Shown here piece after piece: positions 16,949 to 26,030 of a stretch of 64,000 nt of DNA. The stretch covers positions 1 through 64,000 of the forward strand of contig CAVOHB010000009.1 of assembly GCA_963695705.1 (NCBI GenBank). The letters are read 5' to 3'. Within the stretch, counting starts at the first letter, position 1; each line of letters starts with the position of its first letter. The translations under genes and the position numbers were made by a program. The notes under the pieces are model-generated. The model did no database searches. It had not been told where the DNA came from and saw only the letters and a program-made list of their open reading frames with translations. This DNA comes from JBKPNJ01 sp963695705 (GTDB taxonomy: Bacteria; Actinomycetota; Actinomycetes; Propionibacteriales; Nocardioidaceae).

Positions 16949-18766
16949 ATGTCTCCCCCCCTTCTGACCCTCCAGGATGTCGGCCTCACCTTCGGCGGCA
17001 CGCCTCTCATCGAGAATGCCGAACTGTCCATCGCGCCCGGCGAGCGCGCCTGCCTCGTGGGCCGAAACGGTTCAGGAAAATCGACGCTGCTCAAGATCGC
17101 CGCGGGCTTCGTCGAGCCGGACCGGGGCCAGCGCTTTCTTCAGCCCGGCGCTACCTTGCGCTATCTCGCCCAGGAGCCCGACCTCGGCGCCTACCCGACG
17201 ACCTTGGCCTTCGTCGAGGCCGGCCTCGGGCCGGGGGACGAACCCTACAGGGCTCGATATCTGCTGGAGCAGCTCGGGCTGACCGGCGACGAGGTGCCCG
17301 CACGGTTGTCGGGGGGCGAAGCCAGGCGGGCCGCCCTGGCGCAGGTCCTTGCGCCCGAACCGGACATCCTCATGCTCGACGAGCCGACCAATCATCTCGA
17401 CCTGCCGGCCATCGAATGGCTCGAGGCGGAGTTGAACGGCCTGCGCTCGGCCCTGATTCTGATCAGCCACGATCGCCGCTTTCTCGAACGGTTGTCCCAG
17501 GCGACCATCTGGCTCGATCGCGGCATCACCCGACGGCTGCACCAGGGTTTTGCCGCCTTCGAGGCCTGGCGCGACGAGGTTCTGGAGAAGGAAGAGAGCG
17601 AACACCACAAGCTCGATCGGAAATTGGCCGCCGAGGCCGACTGGCTGCGCTATGGGGTCACCGCGCGGCGCAAGCGCAACGTCCGGAGGTTGTCGAACCT
17701 GCACACCATGCGCCGCGAGTTCCGCGAGCACAGGCATGCGGTCGGCACGGTCTCGATGACCGTCTCCGAGGCGGAGCAATCAGGCACCCTCGTGGTGGAG
17801 GCCGACCACATCGCCAAAGCCTATGGTGGTTTGCCGATCGTGTCGGACCTGTCGTTGCGCATCCTGCGCGGTGACAGGCTCGGCATCGTCGGTCCCAACG
17901 GTGCCGGCAAAACCACTCTCGTCAATCTCCTCACCGGAGTCCTTCCACCCGATAAGGGCACGGTGAAGCTCGGCGCCAACCTTCAGATGGCGAGCCTGGA
18001 CCAGCGCCGCGCGAGCCTCGATCCAACGGCGACCGTGGCCGAGACCCTGACCGGCGGGCGCGGCGATACGGTGACCTTCGGCGGACAGACCAAGCACGTC
18101 GTCGGGTACATGAAGGACTTCCTCTTCGCGCCGGAACAGGCCCGGACCCCGGTCGGCGTGCTGTCCGGCGGCGAACGCAATCGCCTCATGCTGGCTCGCG
18201 AGCTGGCGCGCCCGTCCAACCTTCTCGTGCTCGACGAGCCGACCAACGACCTCGACCTGGAAACCCTGGACCTGCTCCAGGAGATGATCACGGACTATTC
18301 CGGAACCGTGATCCTCGTCAGCCACGATCGCGACTTTCTCGACCGCACGGTCGGCGCGGTGCTGGTCTTCGAGGGCGGGGGAGACTGGGTCGAATATGCC
18401 GGCGGCTACACCGACATGGTCGCTCAGCGAGGGGCCGGCGTCGAGGCCCGTCCGGCCGCGAAGGAATCGAGATCGAAAACCGCGAGGGCTCCCGTCGCAT
18501 CCAGGTCGACGGCCACGCCTTCTGTCAAGCGCAAGCTCGGCTTCAACGAGCAGCACGACCTCAATACGCTCCCGCGGCGCATCGCCGAGCTGGAAGCCAG
18601 GATCGGCAAGCTCCAGAATATTCTGGCCGATCCGAACCTCTATGCCCGCGACCCGGCCGGGTTCCAGAAGGCAGGCAGTGCCCTCGCGGGCTTTCAATCG
18701 GACCTGGCGGCCGCCGAGGATCGCTGGCTCGCGCTGGAGATGCTGCGCGAAGAACTGGAAGGCTAG
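16949..18766 (+). CDS. uup: ABC-F ATPase, Uup-like
   Basis: 605 aa with two ABC cassettes and no membrane segments. First cassette: VGRNGSGKSTLL, LSGGEARRAALAQ, LMLDEPTNHLDL. Second: VGPNGAGKTTLV, LSGGERNRLMLAR, LVLDEPTNDLDL. The two are joined by the Glu/Arg-rich linker typical of ABC-F proteins. The C-terminal 90 residues (KRKLGFNEQHDLNTLPRRIA ... LQNILAD) form the Uup coiled coil that binds DNA or ribosomes. ABC-F proteins act on ribosomes; Uup is linked to replication and ribosome assembly stress. Start ATG 16949 follows AGGACGGACCC. Confidence 0.9.
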   Translation: MSPPLLTLQDVGLTFGGTPLIENAELSIAPGERACLVGRNGSGKSTLLKIAAGFVEPDRGQRFLQPGATLRYLAQEPDLGAYPTTLAFVEAGLGPGDEPYRARYLLEQLGLTGDEVPARLSGGEARRAALAQVLAPEPDILMLDEPTNHLDLPAIEWLEAELNGLRSALILISHDRRFLERLSQATIWLDRGITRRLHQGFAAFEAWRDEVLEKEESEHHKLDRKLAAEADWLRYGVTARRKRNVRRLSNLHTMRREFREHRHAVGTVSMTVSEAEQSGTLVVEADHIAKAYGGLPIVSDLSLRILRGDRLGIVGPNGAGKTTLVNLLTGVLPPDKGTVKLGANLQMASLDQRRASLDPTATVAETLTGGRGDTVTFGGQTKHVVGYMKDFLFAPEQARTPVGVLSGGERNRLMLARELARPSNLLVLDEPTNDLDLETLDLLQEMITDYSGTVILVSHDRDFLDRTVGAVLVFEGGGDWVEYAGGYTDMVAQRGAGVEARPAAKESRSKTARAPVASRSTATPSVKRKLGFNEQHDLNTLPRRIAELEARIGKLQNILADPNLYARDPAGFQKAGSALAGFQSDLAAAEDRWLALEMLREELEG

Positions 18767-18778
18767 CGCTACTCCCCG

Positions 18779-19315
18779 TCAGGGTCCCGGTTCGGGCGAT
18801 CCCGGTCCCGCAGGAGCATCGAGGATCATGCAGGTCGTCGTTGCCGTCGCGTAGAGGCGACCGCCGGCGTCGACGACCTTGCCTTCGGCTACCGCCTGCC
18901 GGCGCCCGAAATGCACCACCCGGCCTTCGCCCCTGACGGTCCGGATCCTGTCGGTCACGGCGCGCAGGTAGTTCACCTTGATCTCGAGGGTCGTGTAGGC
19001 CTGTCCGAGGGGGACAAGCGAATGAACGGCGCAGCCCATGACGGAATCGAGAAGGGTTGCGATCACGCCACCATGCACCGTGCCGATAGGGTTGTAGAGG
19101 TGCTCGCCGACATTCAGTCCCATCGCCACAAATCCCGGTTCGACCTGATCCAGAACGATGCCGAGGAGGGCGATCACGGGAGGTTCGGGCAGCTCGCCTG
19201 CGGCCAGGGCCTTGAGGTAGTCGATGCCTGCAAGGGCAAGGCCCGCCTTGGCGGCGGCCTTCGGGTCGGACCACGTGATCGTTCGTTGGCGCACGGGAGG
19301 TGTCGTGGGATCCAT
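18779..19315 (-). CDS. PaaI-type hotdog thioesterase
   Basis: ATG 19315 (MDPTTPPVRQ) gives 178 aa; an upstream in-frame ATG at 19366 runs into the next gene. The hotdog signature is clear: NPIGTVHGGVIATLLDSVMG, then AYTTLEIKVNYLRAV and GRRQAVAEGKVVDAGGRLYA. PaaI-like enzymes hydrolyse aryl- or acyl-CoA esters. It lies 10 nt downstream of the MFS gene on the same strand, so the two are probably an operon. Confidence 0.8.
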   Translation of the reverse strand: MDPTTPPVRQRTITWSDPKAAAKAGLALAGIDYLKALAAGELPEPPVIALLGIVLDQVEPGFVAMGLNVGEHLYNPIGTVHGGVIATLLDSVMGCAVHSLVPLGQAYTTLEIKVNYLRAVTDRIRTVRGEGRVVHFGRRQAVAEGKVVDAGGRLYATATTTCMILDAPAGPGSPEPGP

Positions 19316-19325
19316 GAGTTCGTGC

Positions 19326-20638
19326 TCACGCCTTCGCGGGGATCGGATCGAGGGCCGGCCGTGCAACCGCTTCGCCCGGCATCCGGATGGTCAGAACCGC
19401 GAGGGCGGCGAGAAGGCACAGGATGCCCGCGATGAAGAACGCCGGAAGATAGGTCGATGCCAGCGTCCGCGTCAGGCCTGCTCCATAAGCGGCCGTCGCG
19501 GCGCCGAGCTGGTGGCCGGCGAACACCCAGCCGAATACCAGATTGGCGCGCTCTCGTCCGAAGGCCCGCGCCGCCAGCGCGACGGTCGGGGGCACGGTTG
19601 CCACCCAATCGAGACCGTAGAAGACCGCGAAGAACGAGAGGCCGTAGAACGTGAAATCCGTGAACGGCAGGTAGATCAGGGAGAGCCCGCGCAGTCCGTA
19701 ATACCAGAAGAGGAGGCGGCGGTTGTCGAACCGGTCGGACATCCAGCCCGACGCGACGGTGCCGAAGAAATCGAAAATCCCGATCACCGCCAGAATCCCG
19801 GCAGCTCCGACGGCTGCGACGCCGAAATCCCCGCACATGGCCACGAAATGCGTCTGGATCAGGCCGTTCGTGCTGGCGCCGCAGACGAAGAACGTGCCGA
19901 ACAGCACCCAGAACACGCGCGTGCGGCCGGCGTCCCGCAGCGCGATCAGCGGAGATGTGACAAGCGTCCGCAAGGGCATGGCTTGCGCGGGCGGGAAGAC
20001 CACTTCCGTCCCCCGTAAGGAGCCAGGCCCAGATCGGACGGACGATCCTGCATCAGCGTCAGCACCGCGATGATCGCAAGGACCAGCAGAGCGAGAACGA
20101 CGCCGAGCGCGTACCGCCAACCATAGGTCTCCGTCATCTGGGCGAGCAGGGGCAGGAACACCAATTGACCCGTCGCGGTGCTCGCGGTGAGGCATCCGAC
20201 GACGAGGCCGCGGCGCGCGGAAAACCACTGGGTCGCCACCGTGGCTCCGAGCACGAGGGCCGTCAGCCCTGTGCCGAGGCCGACGACGATGCCCCACAGG
20301 AGGACGAGCTGCCAGATCTGCGTCATCCAGAGCGAGCCGACGAGCCCCGACAGGATCAGCATCAGGGCACAGGACGCGACGCGTCGCACCCCGAACCGGT
20401 TCATGAAGGCCGCCGCGAAGGGTCCCATGAGACCGAAGAGACCGAGCCGGAGCGCCAGAGCGGTCGAGATATCGGCGGTGCTCCACCCGAACTCCTTCTC
20501 GAGCGGCACGATGAACACGCCGGGAGCGCCGACCGCGCCCGCGGTCACGAGCATGGTCAGGAACGTGACCGCGGCGACGATCCAGCCGTAATGGATATGG
20601 CGGCGCGCGGCGGCTCGGGAGATCAAGGTCGATGACAT
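19326..20638 (-). CDS. MFS transporter (one frameshift near 20000)
   Basis: ATG 20638 (MSSTLISRAAARRHIHYGWI) opens a 12-helix carrier. Residues 1-210 are in one frame up to QDRPSDLGLAPYGG. Then AQAMPLRTLVTSPLIALRDA and the second six-helix bundle run in another frame to 19326. The pattern HYGWIVAAVTFLTML and a central basic loop resemble oxalate/formate or monocarboxylate antiporter-like MFS proteins. Joined length is about 437 aa, normal. It shares a probable operon with the thioesterase, so uptake of an organic acid that is then handled as a CoA ester is a reasonable but unproven idea. Confidence 0.75.
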
Positions 20639-20712
20639 CGGGGATTGTCCAGGGGGTTGCGGTGAAGGAGCCATTGGCGGCCGGTACCGCCCCGGGGCAG
20701 GGGCGGGCGCTC

Positions 20713-21755
20713 TCACGGGCGTTGCGAACGCGGAGGGTCGTAGAGTTCGAGTCGCCCTCCGGTGAGCTGGCGGCGGGTCTCGATCGCGCCGAGAAGTGAA
20801 TGCGGAAAGCCGAGGCTCACGGCGCTCGCCTCGTCGAGGCGGCGGAGCTGTCCGCTGTCGAGGGTGAGGGCGGCGGCTGAGAGGTTGTCGTCGAGCTGCG
20901 CGCGATTGCGCGGACCGAGGATCGGGATGAGACCCTTTGCGACGATCCATGCGATTGCGACAGCGCCGGGGGCGGTTCCCGTTTCGCGTGCGACGGATTC
21001 GAGCACGTCGAGAATCCCCGTCTTCTGGGCGGAATCCTCATCGTGGACGAGGCGTCCCCACGCGGTTGCCCGCCCAGATTCTCCGCGCCGGTATTTTCCC
21101 GTCAGCAGACCTCCTCCGAGCGGGGACCACGCGAGGATGCCGAGGCCGAGATTGCGTGCCATAGGTACCAATTCGCGGTCCGGGGTGCGCTCGACGAGGC
21201 TGTACTCGATCTGCAGGGCGGCGATCGGCGAAAAGCCTCGCAGATCGGCGATCGTGGCGGCTTGTGCGACCTGCCAGGCCGGAAAGTCCGACAGACCGGC
21301 GTAGAGGATCTTTCCCGAACGCACGAGGTCGTCCAAGCTGCGTACGACCTCGTCGATCGGGGTCAATCCGTCGGCCATGTGGACCCAGTACAGGTCGATC
21401 CGGTCGGTCTTGAGCCGTTTGAGGCTCTCCTCGACGGAGCGGGTCATGGCCCGACGGCTGTTGCCTGTCGCGAGGGGGCCTGCGTTGGCGGAAGCGCCGA
21501 GGCTGTATTTCGTGGCGAGAACGAAATCGTCCCGCGTCGTCCGGAGGAAATCGCCGAGAAGGGATTCTGACTGGCCGAGCTGGTAGGTATCGGCTGTGTC
21601 GATGAAATTACCCCCGGCCTCTGCGTATCCATCGAGGATCCGGCGTGCTTCATCGGGTTCCGCCCCATAGCCCCATCCGGTGCCGAAGGTGCCGGTGCCG
21701 AGAGCCAGCTCGGACACGCGAAGGCCGGTACGGCGACCAGAATCGTATAGCGCAT
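20713..21755 (-). CDS. Aldo/keto reductase (frameshift at the N-terminus)
   Basis: The natural N-terminus is MRYTIL, then a shift near 21738, then RRTGLRVSELALGTGTFG; ATG 21755 is the real start and about 347 residues result. The catalytic tetrad is visible: Asp in FIDTADTYQ, Tyr in the same motif, Lys in VLATKYS and His in LYWVHMAD. WSPLGGGLLTGKYRRGE and the NADPH-binding ILGPRNRAQLDDNL segment are typical of the family. It is transcribed divergently from a TetR regulator across the palindromic operator at 21837-21852, so TetR-controlled detoxification of aldehydes or ketones is likely. Confidence 0.85.
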
Positions 21756-21811
21756 TCTGATGTCCTTGGTTGGGATCACCGGGAAAGGTCCAGGCGGGCC
21801 AAGCCGTTTAG

Positions 21812-21863
21812 ATGATAGTCGTCATGTTTGATTATTTATGATGATCATCATATAATTTGTCAA
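21812..21863. promoter_or_regulatory. Overlapping divergent promoters with TetR operator palindromes
   Basis: Rightward promoter for tetR: TTGATT (21828-21833), 17 bp, TATAAT (21851-21856). Leftward promoter for the reductase: TTGACA (minus, 21858-21863), 17 bp, CATAAA (21835-21840). The perfect 16-bp palindrome TATGATGATCATCATA (21837-21852) fills both spacers. A related imperfect site, ATGATAGTCGTCAT (21812-21825), lies 26 bp away centre to centre. One repressor dimer at the palindrome would silence both genes. Confidence 0.75.
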
Positions 21864-21885
21864 CGGCGGTCGTGGAGTGCAGAAG

Positions 21886-22461
21886 ATGAGGGTTTCAAAG
21901 GAGAGGGCGGCAGAGAACCACCAGAGAATTCTGGATGTCGCCAGTTCGATGTTCCGCGAGAAGGGCTTCGACGGTGTTGGCGTCGCGGACCTGATGAAGG
22001 GTGCCGGCCTGACGCATGGCGGCTTCTATGGCCATTTTCAGTCGAAGGAGGAGTTGGCCGCACGGGCCTGCACACGGGCCTTGGAGGCATCCGAAGAGAG
22101 GTGGACGAAGCTCGTCGACGATGCCCCCGACGAATCCCTCGGGGCGGTCGTCTCGTCCTATCTGTCGCCACGCCACCGCGACCATCCCGGACGAGGCTGC
22201 GCAATGGCGGCTTTCGGGTTCCGACATGGCGCGTCAGGAATCCGCGGTCCGACGAGCCTTCACGCAAGGGATCAGGCCGTTGCTCGCCATCCTCGAGAGG
22301 ATCGTGCCCGGCCGTGGTCCGGCCGCAAGGCGGGAGCGGGCCTTGCCACCATGGCGGGGCTCGTCGGAGCCCTGGTCCTTGCCCGTGCTGTCGAAGATCC
22401 CGAATTATCGGAGGAGTTCCTTCGAGCAACGGAGGCGATCCTCGGTGGACGGGATCGGTGA
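21886..22461 (+). CDS. TetR-family repressor (two compensating frameshifts)
   Basis: ATG 21886 (MRVSKERAAENHQRILDVAS) lies behind GGAG at about 21873. The N-terminal helix-turn-helix is typical: GFDGVGVADLMKGAGLTHGG, then FYGHFQSKEELAARAC. About residues 110-155 are out of frame: the expected helices (GSDMARQESAVRRAFTQGIR, PLLAILERIVPG) are found in the second frame between about 22215 and 22345, after which the first frame resumes with TMAGLVGALVLARAVEDPEL. The frame stays open, so the break is easily missed. It is divergent from the aldo/keto reductase, which it probably represses. Confidence 0.8.
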   Translation: MRVSKERAAENHQRILDVASSMFREKGFDGVGVADLMKGAGLTHGGFYGHFQSKEELAARACTRALEASEERWTKLVDDAPDESLGAVVSSYLSPRHRDHPGRGCAMAAFGFRHGASGIRGPTSLHARDQAVARHPREDRARPWSGRKAGAGLATMAGLVGALVLARAVEDPELSEEFLRATEAILGGRDR

Positions 22462-22621
22462 AGCCTCGACGGCCCACCGAGAATATTCGACCAGACCGCC
22501 GGAATGACCGCGTGAAAGCTTAGCAATTGTTTCTTACGGCTCGCAGGAACATGTGGGGACGCGCTCCCGTTCATGCTCGTCGGCTCGGTCACACCACATC
22601 GGGCTGCATGAGGAAATCCCT

Positions 22622-23152
22622 ATGAAGATCAAGACAGCCATCCTGTCCGCCGCCCTTACGCTCGGCCTCTCCGGTTGCATGACACCCATGGCCTCCGCTC
22701 CGCCGCCGCCTCCCGCCGTGACGACCGCGCAGTTCGTGCCCACAGCCGCATCGTCCAACGGGTTCGAGATTCAATCGAGCCGACTCGCGCTCCAGCGCTC
22801 GCGGGATCCCGGGGTGCGCCGCTTTGCGCAGGAGATGATCCGCGATCACAACCTGGCGGGCCGCCGCATGGTCTCCGCCGTTCGCGCGTCCGGCATGTCT
22901 CCGCCTCCTACCGGCCTGAGCGCGAAGCATGAGGCCATGCTCGCGGATGTCAGGGCCGCGGCCGATTTCGATGCCGCCTATGTCAGCGCCCAGCTGTCCG
23001 CGCACCAGGAGGCTGTCGCCCTGTTCACGAACTACGCCTCGAACGGAGACGATGTGCAGGTCGTGGCCTTTGCGAAGGAAACACTACCGACTCTGCAGAT
23101 GCACCTCGAACACGTTCAGGCCTTGAACGGCGGCACCGCACGGGCGATGTGA
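22622..23152 (+). CDS. DUF4142 lipoprotein
   Basis: The 176-aa product begins with a lipoprotein signal (MKIKTAILSAALTLGLSGC; lipobox LSGC with Cys19). The mature part is the ferritin-like helical DUF4142 domain: EIQSSRLALQRSRDPGVRRF, AQEMIRDHNLAGRRM, then FDAAYVSAQLSAHQEAVALF. Such proteins are common in methylobacterial envelopes, often tied to stress, and have no known activity. It is monocistronic, with the start near a weak GAGGAAATCCCT ribosome site. Confidence 0.85.
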   Translation: MKIKTAILSAALTLGLSGCMTPMASAPPPPPAVTTAQFVPTAASSNGFEIQSSRLALQRSRDPGVRRFAQEMIRDHNLAGRRMVSAVRASGMSPPPTGLSAKHEAMLADVRAAADFDAAYVSAQLSAHQEAVALFTNYASNGDDVQVVAFAKETLPTLQMHLEHVQALNGGTARAM

Positions 23153-23185
23153 CGCCTCCGTCCTGGTCATCATGATCCTTCGGAA

Positions 23186-23214
23186 CGAAAAGAAGCCCCG
23201 CATGGCGGGGCTTC
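23186..23214 (-). terminator. Intrinsic terminator of the 45-aa membrane gene
   Basis: GAAGCCCCGC (23192-23201) pairs perfectly with GCGGGGCTTC (23205-23214) over a 3-nt loop. On the minus strand it is followed by TTTT, as for a rho-independent terminator. It sits about 55 nt after the stop of the small leftward gene at 23270 and also faces the end of the DUF4142 gene. Confidence 0.8.
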
Positions 23215-23269
23215 AAAACTCTCTGGGTACATGGGAAGGGTCGCGCCGTGTTGACCCGGCAGGTCGCCC

Positions 23270-23407
23270 TCAGAACATTGACAGGAACAGGAGACCAATG
23301 GCGAGGCCGACTCCGATGAAAGCCCAGGGCGACACCGGCTCCCGCTCGTAGGAGCTAAGGTTATCCTGCGCGGATGCTGCTGTGTGGTGGGATTGAAGCG
23401 TATTCAT
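23270..23407 (-). CDS. Small single-helix membrane protein (45 aa)
   Basis: ATG 23407 follows GAGAGGCACCC on the minus strand. The product starts MNTLQSHHTAASAQDNLSSY, has a short EREPVSP linker and ends in one hydrophobic helix (WAFIGVGLAIGLLFLSMF). A strong intrinsic terminator follows at 23186-23214, so a ribosome site, coding frame and terminator are all in place. I do not recognise a family. The helix ends with the protein, giving a tail-anchored layout. Confidence 0.6.
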   Translation of the reverse strand: MNTLQSHHTAASAQDNLSSYEREPVSPWAFIGVGLAIGLLFLSMF

Positions 23408-23507
23408 GGGTGCCTCTCACTCGAATGCAGTGAGACCTCGATCGCAGCAGGTCTGGTAGGGTCCTGCTCTCATTCTGGCCTCGAATAGAGACCAACCGTA
23501 CGGCACG

Positions 23508-24249
23508 TCAGCCCTGGCCGACGTGAGCGAACACGCGCTCGAGGTCATGCTGAACTTGCCGGCGAACCCTGGGATCGCCGCCGTCGGGATGGCCCGGAAA
23601 CCCTTGCTTTTCCAGGGTATCCCGGAAGCGCGCGCTGGCGAGCGCCGCGCCGCGCGTGACCCCTCGAACCATCCGGCCCCTTGCCTGGTGTGTGCTATCG
23701 CACGGGTTCCATATTGCCGGAGAGTTCTTACTGTAGAAGACGGTCGTGTCGCAGAAACCGCCCTCCGGCCACAGCGCATATTTCGGAATGATGCCGGACC
23801 TGATCCAGCCGAGGCGTTGTGGAGGCGCTCCGCATCACCGTCGGTAACGGTATCGAGGACGAGGATCGTCTTGCCGGCCTGCCGTGCAGCGTCCTCGGCG
23901 GCCCGCATCAGCATGGCTCCGATCCCCTGCCTGCGGGCTAAGGGGCTGACGAGCATCTTGGCGATATCGGCCGATGCGGCTGATTCTCGGGTTGTGCCGA
24001 TACGACCTGGACGGTCCCGACGATCTGCCGGTCGGGCAGCGTCCTCGCCACCGGCGGAACCCGGCCTCCCGCCGCCACGCCGCCCACGACAGTTTGCCAG
24101 AAATCGGCAGCCCGCTCGACCGGCAGGGGTGCCATGAAACCGACCGAGGCGCCACTCTCGACGCAGTCCTTGAGAACGGTCGCGAGAGCCTCGACTGCCT
24201 CGCCGGCCTCGTTCGGATCCAGGCTTTCGATCATGATGTTTGGGCTCAT
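23508..24249 (-). pseudogene. GNAT acetyltransferase, broken by at least two frameshifts
   Basis: ATG 24249 (MSPNIMIESLDPNEAGEAVE) starts the N-terminal half, which contains FWQTVVGGVAAGGR and GTVQVVSAQPENQPHR. Near 23950 the acetyl-CoA-binding core continues in another frame as MLVSPLARRQGIGAMLMRAA (the Q/RxxGxG/A motif). Near 23830 it changes again to RLGWIRSGIIPKYALWPEGG and FCDTTVFYSK, running to a stop at 23508. All GNAT motifs are there. About 60 residues after the usual GNAT end (HPDGGDPRVRRQVQHDLERV) are unexplained and may be a separate small gene. Substrate unknown. Confidence 0.6.
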
Positions 24250-24258
24250 CCGCTGCTC

Positions 24259-24875
24259 TCAGGGTAAGGAGGGCGCCCGGTTGGGGCCCGAAGGATCGGG
24301 CGCGAGGGCGACGAGATATCGAGCCGCGCGATCGCCGGGATTTTGGAAGACGATCGGCTGTTCGATCGCCATGGTCAGACGATCACCGGTCGACAGATGG
24401 TGGGTGATCTCGCCGACCGTGATGTCGGCGCAGCCATCGATCATCCAGATCTGTTGGCTGATGCCACGCGGACCAGCTCCGGAATCGTAGGCGACCCGCG
24501 CACCGGCGGGCAGCAACACCTCCGCGAGGCTGATCGGGGAAGGATAGGCGGTCGCCGATAGACTTCGCCGGAGGTAGCCGCTCTCGGGATCCCGCCAGAT
24601 TCGCTGGTCGGCCTGTCGGGAGAGGGGAGACGCCTCCTCTCGCTGGCGGCTCCTCGGCGAACAACGTGGCGAGGGTGATCCCGAGACCGGCCGCGAGGCG
24701 ATCGAGGACGACAGCCGTCGGGCTGCTCTTCGCCCCGCTCAACGAGCGAGAGCATGGAAGCGGCTCACGCCGTGTGCCGGGCAAGGGCGTCGAGGGTCAG
24801 TCCTCGCTGCATGCGAAGCGACCGCAGGCGGCTGGCCAAATGCGCGCTGATCCCGCGATCGTCGAGATTATCCAT
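24259..24875 (-). pseudogene. XRE-cupin transcriptional regulator (frameshifted)
   Basis: From ATG 24875 the product reads MDNLDDRGISAHLASRLRSL and then RMQRGLTLDALARHT, a Cro/C1 helix-turn-helix. After shifts near 24775 and 24740 it continues as VSRSMLSLVERGE and SPTAVVLDRLAAGLGITLAT. The C-terminal cupin (LAEVLLPAGARVAYDSG, HHLSTGDRLTMAIEQPIVFQ, NPGDRAARYLVAL) is in yet another frame and ends at 24259. These two domains in this order define the XRE-cupin regulators that sense small metabolites. It lies between a GNAT and an FAH-family enzyme, which is a plausible target. The -10-like TATAAT overlaps the ATG. Confidence 0.7.
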
Positions 24876-24937
24876 TATATAAGATTATGATTCCAGTAAA
24901 CTGGAGTCAAGCGCTGGGTCTGGGCGACCGCTAGGTC

Positions 24938-25968
24938 TTAGGGCTCCCGATCAAGGGCTGTCACCGTTTGCTCGATCGCCCCGAAGACCGAATGCCCGGT
25001 CGCATTCTTCATCTCGATGCGGATCGTACTCCCCGAAGCGGAGGAAGGGCGTCGCTGGCGCCCCGCCGAGGATCGTTTCGACCATGCGCTGCTCCGCGAT
25101 GCAGGAATACCCGACCCCGCCCTCCGACACCGGACGGCCGGGTCCACCGTCGGGTGCCCTGTTGGACACGGTGCCGGACCCGATGATCGTGCCGGCGGAT
25201 AATGCACGGGTCTTCGCCGCGTGGCTGATCAGGGCCGGGAAGTCGAAGGTCATGTCGATCCCGGCGTTCGGGCGCCCGAAAGGCTTGCCGTTGAGTGTCG
25301 AATGCAAGGGCAGGTGCACGCGCCGGCCGTCCCAAGCCTCGCCCAGGTCATCCGGGGTCACGGCAGCGGGCGACAGAGCCGATGAGGGTTTCGAGTGGAA
25401 GAACCCGAACCCCTTCGCCAGTTCGTTGGGGATCAGGTTCCGTAACGAGACGTCGTTGACGAGAACGAACAGCCGGATGCGCGCGGCCGCCTCGTCCGGT
25501 GTGACGCCCATTGGAACGTCGTCGGTGATCACGGCCAGTTCCGCCTCGAAGTCGATGCCGTGCTCCAGTAGAGAGTCGTCGGTGAGGATGGGATCGCGCG
25601 GATCGAGGAACGCGTCGGAGCCGCCCTGATACATCAACGGATCGGTCCAGAAGGAATCCGGCATGGCGGCGCCGCGGGCTTTGCGCGCCGGCTCCCCACG
25701 TGGTTCACGTAGGCCGATCCGTCCGCCCATTGATACGCCCTGGGGAGGGGCGAGGCGCAATCATGCTCGTGAAACCGGAAGGCCGGCACCGATCCATGCT
25801 CCAGCTCCTCGGACAGGTTGCGCGCAAACGGGCTTCGACCTTTTCCCAATTGTCCAGGGCTTGTTGCAGCGTTGGAACAATGAAAAATGCATCGGTAGCG
25901 CGGGTCAGGTCGCGGGAGACGACGACGAGTCGGCCGTCACGGCCTTGCTTGAGGGACGAAAGCTTCAT
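24938..25968 (-). CDS. Fumarylacetoacetate hydrolase family enzyme (frameshifted)
   Basis: ATG 25968 (MKLSSLKQGRDGRLVVVSRD) begins the N-terminal domain. Shifts near 25830 and 25710 lead through ARNLSEELEHGSVPAFRFHE and ADGSAYVNHV into the catalytic domain (DSFWTDPLMYQGGSDAFLDP). The metal-binding acidic residues appear in GIDFEAELAVI, and VLVNDVSLRN and GFGFFHSKPSSALSP follow. A last shift near 25040 gives the normal tail (TIRIEMKNATGHSVFGAIEQ) and a stop at 24938. Length is about 340 aa. Members cleave C-C bonds of acylpyruvates or fumarylacetoacetate in aromatic degradation; this one most resembles the 2-keto-4-pentenoate type. Substrate not assignable. Confidence 0.75.
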
Positions 25969-26030
25969 ACTCACCAACCCAATTTCTGGTTCCGGGACTC
26001 TAGAGACCTAATACGACGGAGGTTACGCCC

